Shown here: positions 32,034 to 43,764 of the stretch, piece after piece
Position numbering within the stretch: position 1 is the first letter of the stretch
How the letters are laid out: each line of letters begins with the position of its first letter
Assembly (NCBI GenBank): GCA_036924285.1
Contig: JAYKYS010000008.1
Span: 12,323,001-12,387,000 of the forward strand
DNA length: 64,000 bases
Direction of reading: 5' to 3'
Source: Asterella californica
Lineage: Eukaryota; Streptophyta; Marchantiopsida; Marchantiales; Aytoniaceae
The notes under the pieces: model-generated
What the model was told of the DNA's origin: nothing
Database searches by the model: none
Seen by the model: the letters and a program-made list of their open reading frames with translations, nothing else
Translations under genes and position numbers: made by a program

Positions 32034-35000
32034 CTACCCCCCTACCCTCGAAACCTTGAACAGAAGACGCTTCGGAAGATGGGAACATCTTCGGAAGATG
32101 CTTCTTAAACTTGACTGTCTTCAGAAGACTGTCTTCGGAAGTCGACTATAACCAATTCGTATCAAGAGTGGATTTGTGTTGCTTTTGTGTTAAGAGAGAC
32201 TTGGTACGAATCCTGAGTGGTGTGGTGAGTTCTTTTGTTATTTCGAGAAGTTGGAAGTCGAGAACTAGGCCTGTGCCTCCCGGTCTTCCAAGCTTCTCAA
32301 CTCCACATCTTCCTAGAGAGACTAGAAGACTGAAAGGCTGGCAAAATGAGCGAGAAGACGTGAGGGTCCATTTCGGGTCTCTTCTGTCCGATCCATAGCA
32401 GCCGTTTCTTCTTCTTCCCAAACTTAGAAGAGAGTCGTGAGAAGACTTGCTGGCAGAATTTGGAGAGAATGGTCGAGGGTCATGTCTTCCCACCGAGCAG
32501 CAAGCTTCTTCTGAGTGCGTATGAGAGGTGAGAAGTCCGAAGAACAGAGTGTCATTGTGTTGAGTCTGTGGTGAGGATAGATTGTGCGTAAGAAGACGAA
32601 GACAGGTGAGACCAGTGAAGGAAAGTCTGACTTCGGGAGGTCTTTCGAGAAACACATTGAATCGGAAGCTGTCTCGAGTGTCTTCCCAGAGGCCACTATC
32701 ACCGCAGGAGCCCGCAACCATCTTCCGAACCTGTTATGCACTTGATGTTTCACGAATCTTGTATCTTCTGATAGGAAGTAGGATGTAATGCAAGGTGGGT
32801 TGTCTTCTGGGTGATCCATGCGAGGCCTTGCTTAGATAGGATTGTTTAGATATAGCTCGGAAGACGAGAGCTATCTAGGAAGTACTGTTAGAATCACGGA
32901 AGACGGAGTAGCTGTCTTCCGGAAGACTAGTTTCGTCTTTTGAGAAGTAGAAGCTAGACTGTGGGCACTTGGGAAGGACTGAGCCTTCTGCTCATAGTGA
33001 GTGCTTGTGGCTTAGTGCAACATATCTTCCAGTATGTCGATGCATCCTCGAGGGTTGGTGTTACCAGCAGCAAAGTTGGCAGAGGCCACGCCTTTCCTCA
33101 AGGAGTTGGGTCTCGATTTCTTCCTATGGGATTGGAACCTCGCAGACCAGGGACTTCTGGAGGAGGTGTGGGCAGCGTTGCCACCTCGTTACCGTGTACC
33201 TGCGAAGGCAGGAGTAGCTCGAGGAAGACCATCTTCCTGGACTGAAGATTGGTGGCGCAGGGCTTTCCACAGGCCAGAATCCGAGAACCGAGGATATTGG
33301 TTCGAGAAGAAGATCTTGCCTAGGATCGTGAGTTCTTGGCATGTGCCTGGGAGCACCACCTGCCTTTTCGTGGAAGACAGGCAGGGGAGGAACGGTTGGA
33401 AGATAGCCCTTACCGGGAGCCGAGAAAGCGACTTCTGGCGAAATTGTTTCTGCATCTCTTTCTCAAGGGGAAAGTGCAGAAGACGAGGTACTTGGGAGAT
33501 CAGGACGTAGAGTTCCTGGAATAAGTGTGGGATGACAGAGTGCCCATCTACTGGGGCGCGTACATCCACAACTATGTACAGACGGAGCTAGCGTACTTGA
33601 GTACCCCGGCGAGAGGACACTTGACACCCTTCCTCTGCTACTTGTATGTAGCCATGGGGGATCTTAAGGAAGATCAGTTGGCAGAGTATGGGCCAACGGA
33701 GCGACAGGAGGTGAAGGAGGAGACCTCGGAAGACGATGACCGAGCGGCAGCCGCAACGCCCCCTCCCACTCTGATGTCACAGCTAAGGCCCAGTTCTCAC
33801 CAGAAGACGCTTCTGGTGAGGGAAGACGAGTCTAGTGGGTCGGAAGACGCCACGCCACCAAGGAAGATGAGTCCCAGAAGTGTACCGAGGACACCCATCT
33901 CCCTCATTCATTCAGGATCGGAGTCTGACTCGGAGGAAGAACTGCTGAGTACCCGATCGGAGCAGAAGACTGCTTCTGCAACACCTGGGAGTCTTTCGAA
34001 GACTCCAGAAGACAAGAGAAGAAGGGATACTCCTACTGCGATGCGAGGAAGCGCAGTGAAGAGACCCGCTCCTGCCATGAGGGATCTTCCACCCCGGAAG
34101 ATGAGAAGAATAGCTTCTTCTCGTGCGCAGAAGATGAAGGTCATTGTGGTGGAAGAGGCTTCCTTGCCTCTGGAAGATGAAGTCGACACCGTGGAGCGAG
34201 TGGTGGAGATGAACTTGTCTTCCGCAGGAAGACGACTAGAGGAGTTCAGCGCCTACTTCCAGAAGGAGATCCAGCCAGCTATGGAGTTGCTGGAGAGGAG
34301 AGCGAAGACTCAGGAGAGGCCCTTGCAACCTAGATTCGGCCTGCGCACCTTGCTGCGACAGGGAGAAGACCAGAAGAAGACGGAGTCGCTGGAAGCTAGT
34401 CTCCGCACCACGGAGAAGCTCGCAGTCATGTACAAGACGGAAGCAGCCGCTTCTGCCAAGGAGCTGGTTCAGCTTCGGAAGAGCAACCAGGAGATGCATG
34501 CACGTGTATCGCAGCGCGATCAGGAAGTCTTCTGAGTGCGGGAGAAGATCACCGCCCTCGTAGAAGAGAAGATGACGTGGGCGAAGCAACAGGAAGCCGC
34601 AGAATTGCGAGTTGCAGCTGAGAAGACGCAGCGGGAAGCAGCGGAGGCTCGTGCACAAGAGATGCTAGCACAGTCGGTGGAAGCGCTTCGGAAGAAGTTC
34701 AACTTCACCGCGGGTAGGAAGTTACTTACCTTGGCTAGAGGATGGGACAGCGAGTCCAAGACAATGTTGGTGGAATGCCGGGAGAGCATGTTCAGGTACT
34801 TGGATCGACAGATCGAAGGAGTGAAGACACTTTATGATCTTCCCTCGCTTCCGACACCTGTAACCGCATCTTCCCACGCTCCAGCACCATCGATTGGATC
34901 CGGAATGAAGAAGGAGGAGTTCAACCTCGCTGTGCACTTGGTAGTGACAGCGTTGGAAGCCGGGAAGACACAGGAAGACGCCCTGGAAGACAAGATGTCT

Positions 35001-36960
35001 TCTGGAAGACAAGAAGACGAGCCGTCTTCCCAAGTATTCCGCGTGGAGGAAGCGACTTCCCCGGACCCCTATGAGGTCGCCATGGTCCCTAGTCCCGCAC
35101 CAGTGCCTCAGAAGACGAAAGAAGCACCGGTCGATTCCGCTTCCCAGAAGACACTTCTGTCTTCCGAACCAGAAGCCGAAGTCAAGGAGGACGCAGGAGC
35201 AGCGACAGCAGAGCCAGACAAGAACGATGAGGAGGAAGCCACCTCAGTGATACCCGAGGTAATTGCAGGGCTTTCTAGCTTATCAGAAGCCGCGTTAGGA
35301 GCTCCGATAGGAGCAGATCAGGTAGAGATTGCCACCGAGCAATCAGAGTAGTAAGCAACTCAATTGACTATTCCAAATTTAGTAGGACCAAAACACGTTA
35401 TCTTAAGGGTGGCAGTTTCAGTGTAAAATTAGTTAGAATACCATGTGGCAGCATAGGTAACGTAGGAGCAACAAGGTGGATGGCTAATTAGGAAAGGGAA
35501 CCGTTTGCATGTGGGGTGACAACCTCCTGTCAGCACCTCTCTCTCCGTGGTGGTCGTCTCCCCTGGTTTTCATGGTCGCGACATAAGTAGGATCGAAGAG
35601 TAAGAGACAGAGTTCTAGAGTTCGATAGTTCTGTAGTTCTGCACGCACATACCAATCTTACGGTGCAGGAGACAGATTAGACACTAGAAGTACACAGTGT
35701 ACACTACACCCGTTGTTGAAAACATACGAATAGTCTGGGAACACACAGGAGGGGTCTGCATGTTCGTACCAGCAGTGGTTCGGAGATGTAGATGAGTAGT
35801 GGACAGTCTAGAGCAGGGAACGGCATCCTCGTGCAGTCCTGCTGGTTAGACTGATGTGTCGAGGAGTAAACGCAGGAAGTAGAGGGAGTGAGCTTCCCAA
35901 TGCCATTGTGACTTCTTCTCGGAGAATAGATTGTGGATTTGAGTGCAGAAGCTTTGTTCATGTCTTCTGGGTGGTAGGTTTCTTTGAATTCGCTCCCAAT
36001 TGTGCATGAGAAGTGTTCTTCTTGAGTGGCGGTGAATGTCAACAGTTGTGGAGTGTAGCTTGACTCGTTCAGTAGAGCACTTGGGATCTGCGTACGAACG
36101 GCCTTCTGGATAAGGGATCCCAGAAGACAGAGTAGTCAGAGCAGCGAAGTGAAGAAGAAAGAAGTCTTCTTCCGCAACAGAAGACGACATCCTCGAGTAG
36201 AAGACGGTGCAACAGTACTCACGTTTGTTGTCTTCCTCCCCAAACTATTACAAGCAGGGATGGCTTGTTAGTCAGGATCCGGACTAGAAGCCTGTCAGAA
36301 TCTTAATTGCCTCTTTTCATCTTGTTTTCTCTTGTTTGGATTTCCTCTTCTTCCCCATCTTCTCTCTTCTTCCCCATCTTCTTACCTTCTTCTAGTGATC
36401 TTCCGAGACTTCTATTGAGCTTCCGTGAAGGTGAATGTCGTTGTAGTGTTGCAGGAAGACCATTTCCGTAGGCAGAACCCTGGGAAGGCTACAGGGGACA
36501 TACACCCTATGATTAATCTAACCCGTTGGAATGTGAGTGTGAGAATAAGGTGTAACGATCGTTGCTAGTCGACTTCTGCGAAGCAGGACACCCTTCTGGA
36601 GGTGTGAGAAGACGAGCTGAACCCCCAGAAGACGAGAATTGCTTCGGGAAGACGGTAACGAGAAGACCGGAAGAAGCAACTTGGAAGCAGGAAGATCGTC
36701 TTCCCGAGCTTCTCTGTGAATAGTTGTGTGATATTTTAGTTGGTAGTTGTTTGTTTAGTTCCAGAGCACCATTTGACGTGTCTGGAAGATGGGTGGTTTT
36801 GTGTGGTTTTGTGAGAAGACGGGATTTCTAGGCAAAACCCGTGTGTTTGTGAGTTTGAACAGATCCTAGAACTTAGAGCAGCGATTACTTGCGTAAATCT
36901 TCTGTGGGAACGATATCTTGTATACTAAATGGACAAAAGGAGTAATCTTGCGTCACTACA
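32034..36960 (+). repeat. 5' LTR of element 2, 5'-truncated
   Basis: Begins CTACCCCCCTACCC, matching about 44790 in the 3' LTR, so roughly the first 1 kb is missing. Ends GCGTCACTACA. It contains the U3 reading frame (33034-35351), a weak TATA-like CATAAGTAG near 35580 and the R-U5 part. Confidence 0.6.
33034..35351 (+). pseudogene. U3-encoded coiled-coil protein, longest copy in this family
   Basis: About 770 codons broken at three points: a frameshift near 33410, TAA at 33522-33524 (the 45779 copy has TCC there) and TGA at 34533-34535 (element 1 has CGA). Domains: N-terminal globular part (LKELGLDFFLWDWNLA, GRPSSWTEDWW, YIHNYVQTELAYL, LCYLYVAMGDL); an acidic Ser-rich linker (SGSESDSEEELL); a basic region (RKMRRIASSRAQKMK); a long coiled coil (KTEAAASAKELVQLRK to the KLLTLARGWD block); and a Pro/Glu-rich acidic tail. 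It shares motif order with the intact 704-residue protein of the solo LTR. It lies between the polypurine tract and the R-U5 part, not in gag-pol. Function unknown. Confidence 0.7.
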
Positions 36961-36978
36961 TATAGTGAGCACCATTTT

Positions 36979-36996
36979 TGGCGCCGCTGCCGGAGA
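36979..36996 (+). other. primer binding site of element 2
   Basis: TGGCGCCGCTGCCGGAGA, 18 bp after the LTR end, one base different from the element 1 site. Confidence 0.75.
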
Positions 36997-37340
36997 TTTC
37001 AACTTAGTAACTTCTGTTCTAAGCTTCCTAGATCTGTGTGCCAGTAGTTAGTTTCATTTCGAACTAACTTCGATTGTAGCTGAATGTGTTGTGGGACTCT
37101 ATCTTGCTAGAAGATAGGAACCACAGCCCGAAGTTGATAAGATACATCAGGGAGAGTTGGAAGAAGCCGCTTCCCTGCTTCCAAGAGCTTCTTGGAAGAC
37201 TCGATCTTGGAAGATTGCAGTGAGTGCAACAAGAAGCAAGAGAAGAAGACGTTCTGAACCTGTGATCGGTTGTTCCGTCATCTGGTCTCCCGGATCTAGT
37301 GGTAGAAGAAGAGGGACATCTCTTCTCAGTACTCTGGTGG

Positions 37341-39385
37341 ATGCCTCCGACCTTAGGTAGAAGCAGAAGACGCACGGGTAAAGATCCTGAGTGGGTAAAT
37401 TCACCCCAGCGAACCGCTTCTAGAGAGCAGCGGATATCCTTGAGACACCAAAGGAAAGAAGAAGAGCTCAGGAAGATCCGATCAGTAGAATTGGAAGAGC
37501 CTTCCATCTCGAGCATAATCTTTGGAGAAGACAGAAGCCAACCGGGTGATCACGTGTATAAAGTAGATTTTGGTACTGGTTACTCGGAAGACGTCTTCCC
37601 AAGTGCGGGAGAAGCTTCTCAAGGAGAAGGAAGACTGGAGGAGATTGTTCCAGACGTCTCGGAAGATAGCAGTGATAGTAGTTCTGACTTAGAAGACGAC
37701 CTTCGTGATTCAGACAGGCCTGGACCTTCGAGAAGACCATCTCCACCACCTAAACCTGAGGAAGAAAGAAGTTGGCAGTCGCACCAACCGGCAGTCGACA
37801 TGGCTTCCCACACTCGGCAGAAGTATCATCCGTACGACGATGATGCTGACGCGGACGACTTCCTCACGATGTTCGAGACCATCTCTAGATCCAACAAGGA
37901 AGACGCTGATGTTGACAGACTCCGAGTATTTCCAGCTTGATCATAGGGAAGGGAAGGAAGTGGATGAGTAAGATGTTGGATGATGGTGTAGTAATGGCCG
38001 CTTGGGCTACTCTGAAGGCAGCTTTTCTGAAGAGGTTTAGAGGAATGGGCTATGATCGGATGACCCTCATAGAACTTCAGAGGCTTGAACGGAAGAAGAA
38101 AGAGACACTGCGGGATTACACCGAGAGGTTTGAAGATCTCCTGGATCACATCCCTCAGAACCAAGGGAGACCCGCTACTGTGCTCAGCAAGCTGTGGTAC
38201 TTGCGAGGATTGTCTCAGGATATGGAATTGTACTGCAGAAGAGGAGGAGGTGATGATTTAGCAGAGGTACAGAAGCATGCCGAGCAGTATGAAACCTCGA
38301 GCATCACTCGGAATATGACGAAAGACAAAGGGAAGACCTCGAAGAAGTCCAAGAAGTCGAAGAAGTCTTCTCGGAAGTCCAAGAAGAAGTCCAAGTCCAC
38401 TGAAACTGATAACAGTTATTCGGAAGCATCCTCTACTTCTGAAGAGTCTACTGTCGAAAGTTCAGAATCCAAATCTGAACAAGAGAAGAAGACGCGGAAG
38501 AAGAAGAAGGAGAAGATGCGAGCAAGGGAGGAAGTTGTGCAGAAGATGCCTCAAACTCAGATCATACAGTCTGCACCTGATCCTCGCATCGATGAGGTGC
38601 TGAAGCAGTTTGCCGACCTGAAAGTTCATCTTCTGAACCAGAAGGACAAGCGGAAGCAGCCTACGGCTTCCCGGCCAAACCTTTTGTGCAACCTTTGTAA
38701 CTCTTCCGGGCACACCAGAGATCAATGTACGCAGGACCAAGCTGTCAACTGGGCAAGATGGGAAGAAGACGATGAGGGATATCTACACGATCTCAGTGGG
38801 GAAACTTGCTATAGAATCGAGACGATACAACCCTTCACTCCTACGCCTCCCGCCCAATATAATCGTTATGTACCTAGGGATAGAGCTAGTAATGTACAGA
38901 CCAGGACGCCATGGCAGCCTTCTTCATCACAATGACCTCTCAATCCTCTTCCTGGAGCGTGCAATAATTGTGGAGAGACAGGACACTGGTGGTCCACCTG
39001 TCCTCATCCGAGAAGACAGATCGGGCAAGTGCCCTTGTGTGGGAACTGTAAGGAAGCCGGTCATTTCACAGAGAATTGTCCTCAGACCTTACGACCACGA
39101 CAAATGGTGAGATTTGCAGATACCACGCCTCCTGCAGAAGCAGCATCAACTTCTAAGCTCGAGTTAGCAGTGGTACATCACATCACGGTAGAAGAAGAAG
39201 ATCCTGGGGATTGTACGGATTGTTTCCATATCGAGGAAGACGAACAAAACTCCGAGAAGCGCGAAGGAAAGGAACATCAGCTGCAGAAGACGACTGCAGC
39301 TCAAAAGATGGAGACACTTGAAGAAGCGTCATCTTTCACTTTGACGGATGGTACTGTTTGGAATCCTGACCCGAATTTCAGATAG
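37341..39385 (+). pseudogene. gag of element 2, with two CCHC zinc knuckles
   Basis: Start chosen at MPPTLGRSRRRTGK. Capsid region as in element 1, then a Lys/Ser-rich stretch and an acidic region. Two zinc knuckles follow, CNNCGETGHWWSTC (38960-39001) and CGNCKEAGHFTENC (39038-39079), both C-x2-C-x4-H-x4-C. Gag forms the particle that packages the RNA. Damage: a 1-bp loss near 37935 (element 1 has the extra base) and an in-frame TGA at 38933-38935 shortly before the knuckles. The frame ends at TAG 39383-39385, where pol overlaps it in another frame. That offset could be a programmed shift or decay; element 1 cannot tell, because its deletion removes the region. Confidence 0.75.
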
Positions 39386-42300
39386 TTGGCCTCCGGAGGA
39401 AGTCTTGGATGAAGCGGTGTTCAAGGTAAGTACCAGAAGCAAAGGGAAGTCAGAATCTCGTCAGAAGGACGTCAAGAAGAAGAAGCAGCGTAAGGAGAGG
39501 TCATCTTCTCTTGAGCGGCCGTCTTCTCCTACTTACGACCGAGAAGATCCGAAGTACTTTGCTCCTGACATTAGACAAGAGGTTGAAACGATCATGCAAG
39601 AAGAGCTGGAGAAGAGATGGAAGATAGTACAGCAGCTTCCTACACCGACTACGGCGACACCTGTCTCACGGGAACAGCCTCCAGTCGAGAGAAGACACTC
39701 TTCTGGTCTTCCACCCAAGGAAGCAGCCACTACATCTTCTCTGTTGGAAACACCAGTCACCCTTCTCAAAAGATCTCCTTACGACTTCTTGCGAGACTTG
39801 TGGAATCAGAAGGCGGATGTAACCTTCCAACAGTTGTTGGATGACAATGCTGGTTACAGGAAGTTGTTACAATCTGTGCTTCGAGGATCGAGGAAGAGGA
39901 GAACAGCTAAACTTCCCAAGAGCACCCTGATCCTAAGAATAGAGCATGAGGACTTGGGAGCCCCAGAACTTGATATGGAGATCCATGGCTGTCTTCTGAA
40001 GAAGGTACCCATTGATTCCGGCTCCGGAGTTAACATCATGACTGAAGAAACGGCGCATGCCTTAGGCTTCACTGAATTCCAGCCTACTCCGAGAATCCTC
40101 AGAATGGCGGATCAGACCAGAAGACGACCTTTGGGGCAACTGAAAGATGTCTTGACGGTAATCGGTGGAGTATCTTTTTATCTCACTTACATCATTTTGC
40201 GACCTGTAGCTAAGGTTGGATATCAGGTGTTGATAGGAAGACCATGGCTGTATGCTGCAAATGTAAATACCGACTGGAGAAGACATCGTTTGAGATTTCT
40301 CAATCCTACACCTAAGCCCGGTGAGAAGGCTAAGGTCTCACTTCCTTGGATCAAGATTGGACACCAAGGTGAAACTCCTTCTACAATAGAGGGGTACACT
40401 TCAGAAGACTCGGCTGCGTCTTCTGACAGTGATGAACGGTATAATGAGTTTTTGGTGAATAACGTGTGTACTACAAAAGTGGCAGAGAAAGTAGAAGATG
40501 TGGTCTGTGGATACATTGAGTGCTACGAGATTGCGGAAGAAGAGTTTCCAGAAGACGAAAGCACCGTCTTCCCTTCGGAAGATTCGACAGTTGGTCTTCC
40601 AGAAGACGAAAGCACCATCTTTCCTTCGAAAGATCCGACAGTTGGACTTCTAGAAGACGAAAGCACCGTCTTTCCTTCGGAAGATCCGACAGTTGGACTT
40701 CCAGAAGACGAAAGCACCGTCTTCTCTTCGGAAGATCCGACAGTTGGACTTGCAGAAGACGAATCTGAAACAGAAGAAGCTCCCAAACGGGAATACTTTG
40801 GTGCCAGTGAGTACAGTCACACTGAAGGAATGGTAAACCCGGATGATCTCCAAGAGATGGAGGTTGCTCCTGGGAAGAAGCTGAAGCTTTCCAAGGTGAT
40901 CGAGGACCAACAGTTGGAAGACTTTCGAGAACTTCTGACGGAGTTTCAGGATGTCTTCGCATGGACCATAGAAGACATGAAGGGCATACCTCGAGAGTTG
41001 GGAGAGCATCGCATCGACTTGCTGGAGGGCGTTGTTCCTGCACGGCAGAGGCAGTATCGGCTCAACCCCAAGTACTCGCTTCTAGTGAAGGACCAGATTG
41101 ATCAGTACCTGAAGGCAGGGGTCATCTTCCCAGTACTTAGCAGTGAGTGGGTAGCTCCTATTATCATCGTGCCGAAGAAGCAGACAGGGAAGATTCGAGT
41201 GTGTCAAGACTTCCGGAAGCTGAACTTGACCACGAAGAAGGATCATCACCCTTTACCATTCACCGACTCTGTGTTAGACCAGGTAGCAGGGCATGAGTTC
41301 TACAGCTTCCTGGATGGGTATTCTGGGTACAACCAAGTTTCAATCAGAGAAGAAGACAAGTCGAAAACCACTTTCACTACTGATTGGAGCACGTATGCGT
41401 ACAATCAAATGCCGTTTGGTTTATGCAACGCACCCGCCACGTTCCAGAGATTGATGATTACAATCTTCAAGGAGTATCTTTGCACCTTTATGGAGATTTT
41501 CTTGGATGATTTTTGCGTGTTTGGATCGAAAGAAGATCACTTGATATTTCTAAGGAAGTGTTTTCTGAAGTGTAGAGAACATCGTTTCGCTCTTCACCCG
41601 GAGAAGTGCTTCTTTGGTATGTCAGAAGGAATCTTGCTAGGACATAGGATTTTCGGAAGAGGTATAGAAGTCGACTGTGCTAAGGTGGAAGTCATCATGA
41701 AACTCCACCCACCTGCTAACCTGACTCAGTTGAGAAGCTTCCTTGGCAACGTAGGATACTACCGGAGGTTTATTGACAGGTACGCAGAGGTAGCAGGAAG
41801 ACTCACTAAGTTGCTGAAGAAGGACGAACCATACGTTTGGTCTTCTGAGCAGCAGAAAGCATTCGAAGAAATGAAGAGGCTTCTGTCGGAATCTCCTGTC
41901 CTACGGCCACCTGATTGGGAAAGAGTCTTCCATATCTATGTGGATGTTTCAGCTTTCGCCATATGGGTGGTGTTGAGTCAGAAAGATGAGAAGAAGAAGG
42001 ATTATCCCATCTACTACGCGGGAAGACAACTCAGTGATGCAGAGAAGAAGTACTCGACAACTGAAAAGGAGTGTCTTGGCATGATTTACTCCTGTAGAAA
42101 GTTTAGACACTATCTTCTAGCAAACCCGTTTGTCTTCTATGTGGATCACTTCTCTTTGAAACATCTTGTAAAGAAAGCAGATTTGTCTGGGAGGATAGCT
42201 AGGTGGATTCTCCTACTCCAGGAATTTACTTACACAGTTGAGTACAGGCCCGGAAGACAGCATGTTAATGTTGACTACCTATCCAGATTAGAGACAGAAC

Positions 42301-43706
42301 GACGAGAAGATGAAGTGGAAGACGAGTTTCCTGACGAGAAGTTGTTTTCAGTTTTCGCAGAGACTTTCTCATCTGAGGGGGGGCGTACCGCCTGCTTCCC
42401 AGAAGACGAGACTAGATCTTCTGATCCAGTCTTCGCGACTTCCACAGAAGAGTCGACCTTCAGGGATTTGAGGAAGTTCTTGGAAGACCAACAGTATCCT
42501 GAGGGATTAGATGCGGAGCAGAAGGCTGTCTTCTTACACAAGGCAGGTCCTTACGCCATCTTCCAGGGTATCCTGTTTCGGAAGAGACATGACGAGAAGC
42601 TAAGGAGATACCTCGAGCCGTCAGAGATAAAGTCAGTGATCACAGGTCTTCACTACGAAGATGCTGGGGGGCACTACGGGCTGAAAATCACAGTGAAGAA
42701 GATGCTAGACGCCGGATACTGGTGGCCAACCATGTACCGAGACACTTTTCAGGAGATCAGGAAGTGCGATGCATGCCAGAGGGTGGGAAGACCGACCGCT
42801 ACAACAAGGTGGCCTCTTACTCCCATTCTTCCGCTCGCTCCGTTCGAAAAGTGGGGAATCGACTTTGTGGGGCCTATCGCCCCGGTGGCGAGAAGAACAC
42901 GAGCACGGTACATCTTAATAGCTATCGACTATGCTACCAAGATGGTGGAAGGCGAAGCCACAAGGAAGAACGATGCCGCATTAGTAGCAAGGTTCCTTTG
43001 GCATAACATCATCACTAGGTATGGATGTCTGATGGAATTAGTGTCAGATAGGGGTACTCATTTCTTAAATGAGACCATCTCCCTCCTGACCCAATACTTC
43101 AGGATTAAGCATCGGAAGACGACGCCATACAATCCGAAAGCGAATGGACTGACGGAGAAGTCGAACGATCTTCTGTGTAACATCTTGAACAAGGTAACTG
43201 TTAACCATGCGTATGACTGGGACACGAAACTGCCATCTGTGTTATGAGCTTTCAGGATTTCACCTAAAGTCACGACCCAGAAGACGCTTTTCTACCTAAC
43301 TTACGGCATGACACCTATTGTGCCCATTGAGTTAGAGGTCCCAACATACCGGTTAGCCGTATCCGAGCGCATGGGAGAAGAAGAGAGCCAGGAGCAACGT
43401 CTTCTGAATTTCGTAGAGTTTGAAGAAGACAGGAATGCAGCTTTGGAGAAGACATACGAGGTGCAAGCGCAACGTAAGGTAAACTACGATAGCAAGTTGA
43501 GAAAGGTGACTGTTGTGGATGAGGACTTGGTTCTTCTCTACGACAACCGACATATTAAGTTCCCCGAGAAACTTCATCTTTGCTGGATGGGCCCTTACCG
43601 CGTCTTGGAGGTCTTCGACAATGGCTCCTTGCAGTTGGAAGAGTTGGACGGTACACTGATGACCACTCGTGTTAATGGGTGGCACGTCAAGAAGTACTGG
43701 ACGTAA
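39348..43706 (+). pseudogene. pol of element 2: protease, RT, RNase H, integrase; one TGA
   Basis: Open except for TGA at 43245-43247. It replaces the Trp expected in the integrase VLWAFR motif, and the same frame continues to 43706. Protease: PIDSGSGVNIM (about 40010). Acidic PEDESTVFPSEDPTVG repeats (40548-40770). RT: EWVAPIIIVPKKQTGKIRV, YSFLDGYSGYNQ, MPFGLCNAPATFQ and the active site FLDDF (about 41500). RNase H: FHIYVDVSAFAIWVV, STTEKECLG and YVDHFSLKHL. Integrase: GGHYG ... CDACQ zinc domain, then WGIDFVG, LVSDRGTHF and NGLTEKSN for the D,D,E triad. A C-terminal WMGPYRVLEVFDNGS segment follows. Together these make cDNA and insert it. Apart from the stop, all catalytic residues are present, so decay is recent. 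Confidence 0.85.
40548..40770 (+). repeat. 51-bp in-frame tandem repeat in pol
   Basis: Four to five copies encoding variants of PEDESTVFPSEDPTVGL between protease and RT. Element 1 has about two (24006-24117). Units differ by a few bases. Acidic spacer; no known role. Confidence 0.8.
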
Positions 43707-43727
43707 ACAGAAGTGCAGAAGCCACTG

Positions 43728-43764
43728 ATGTTTGCGGGGACGCAAACATGTGAGGGTGGGCGTA
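43728..43764 (+). other. hairpin and polypurine tract of element 2
   Basis: Perfect stem ATGTTTGCG/CGCAAACAT with GGGA loop just after the pol stop, then TGAGGGTGGG. The TG at 43765 is the proposed 3' LTR start. Confidence 0.65.

Noticed and set aside
40471..41043. Long minus-strand frames over the acidic repeat
   Set aside because: Any in-frame 51-bp repeat without stops opens other frames too; no independent signal.
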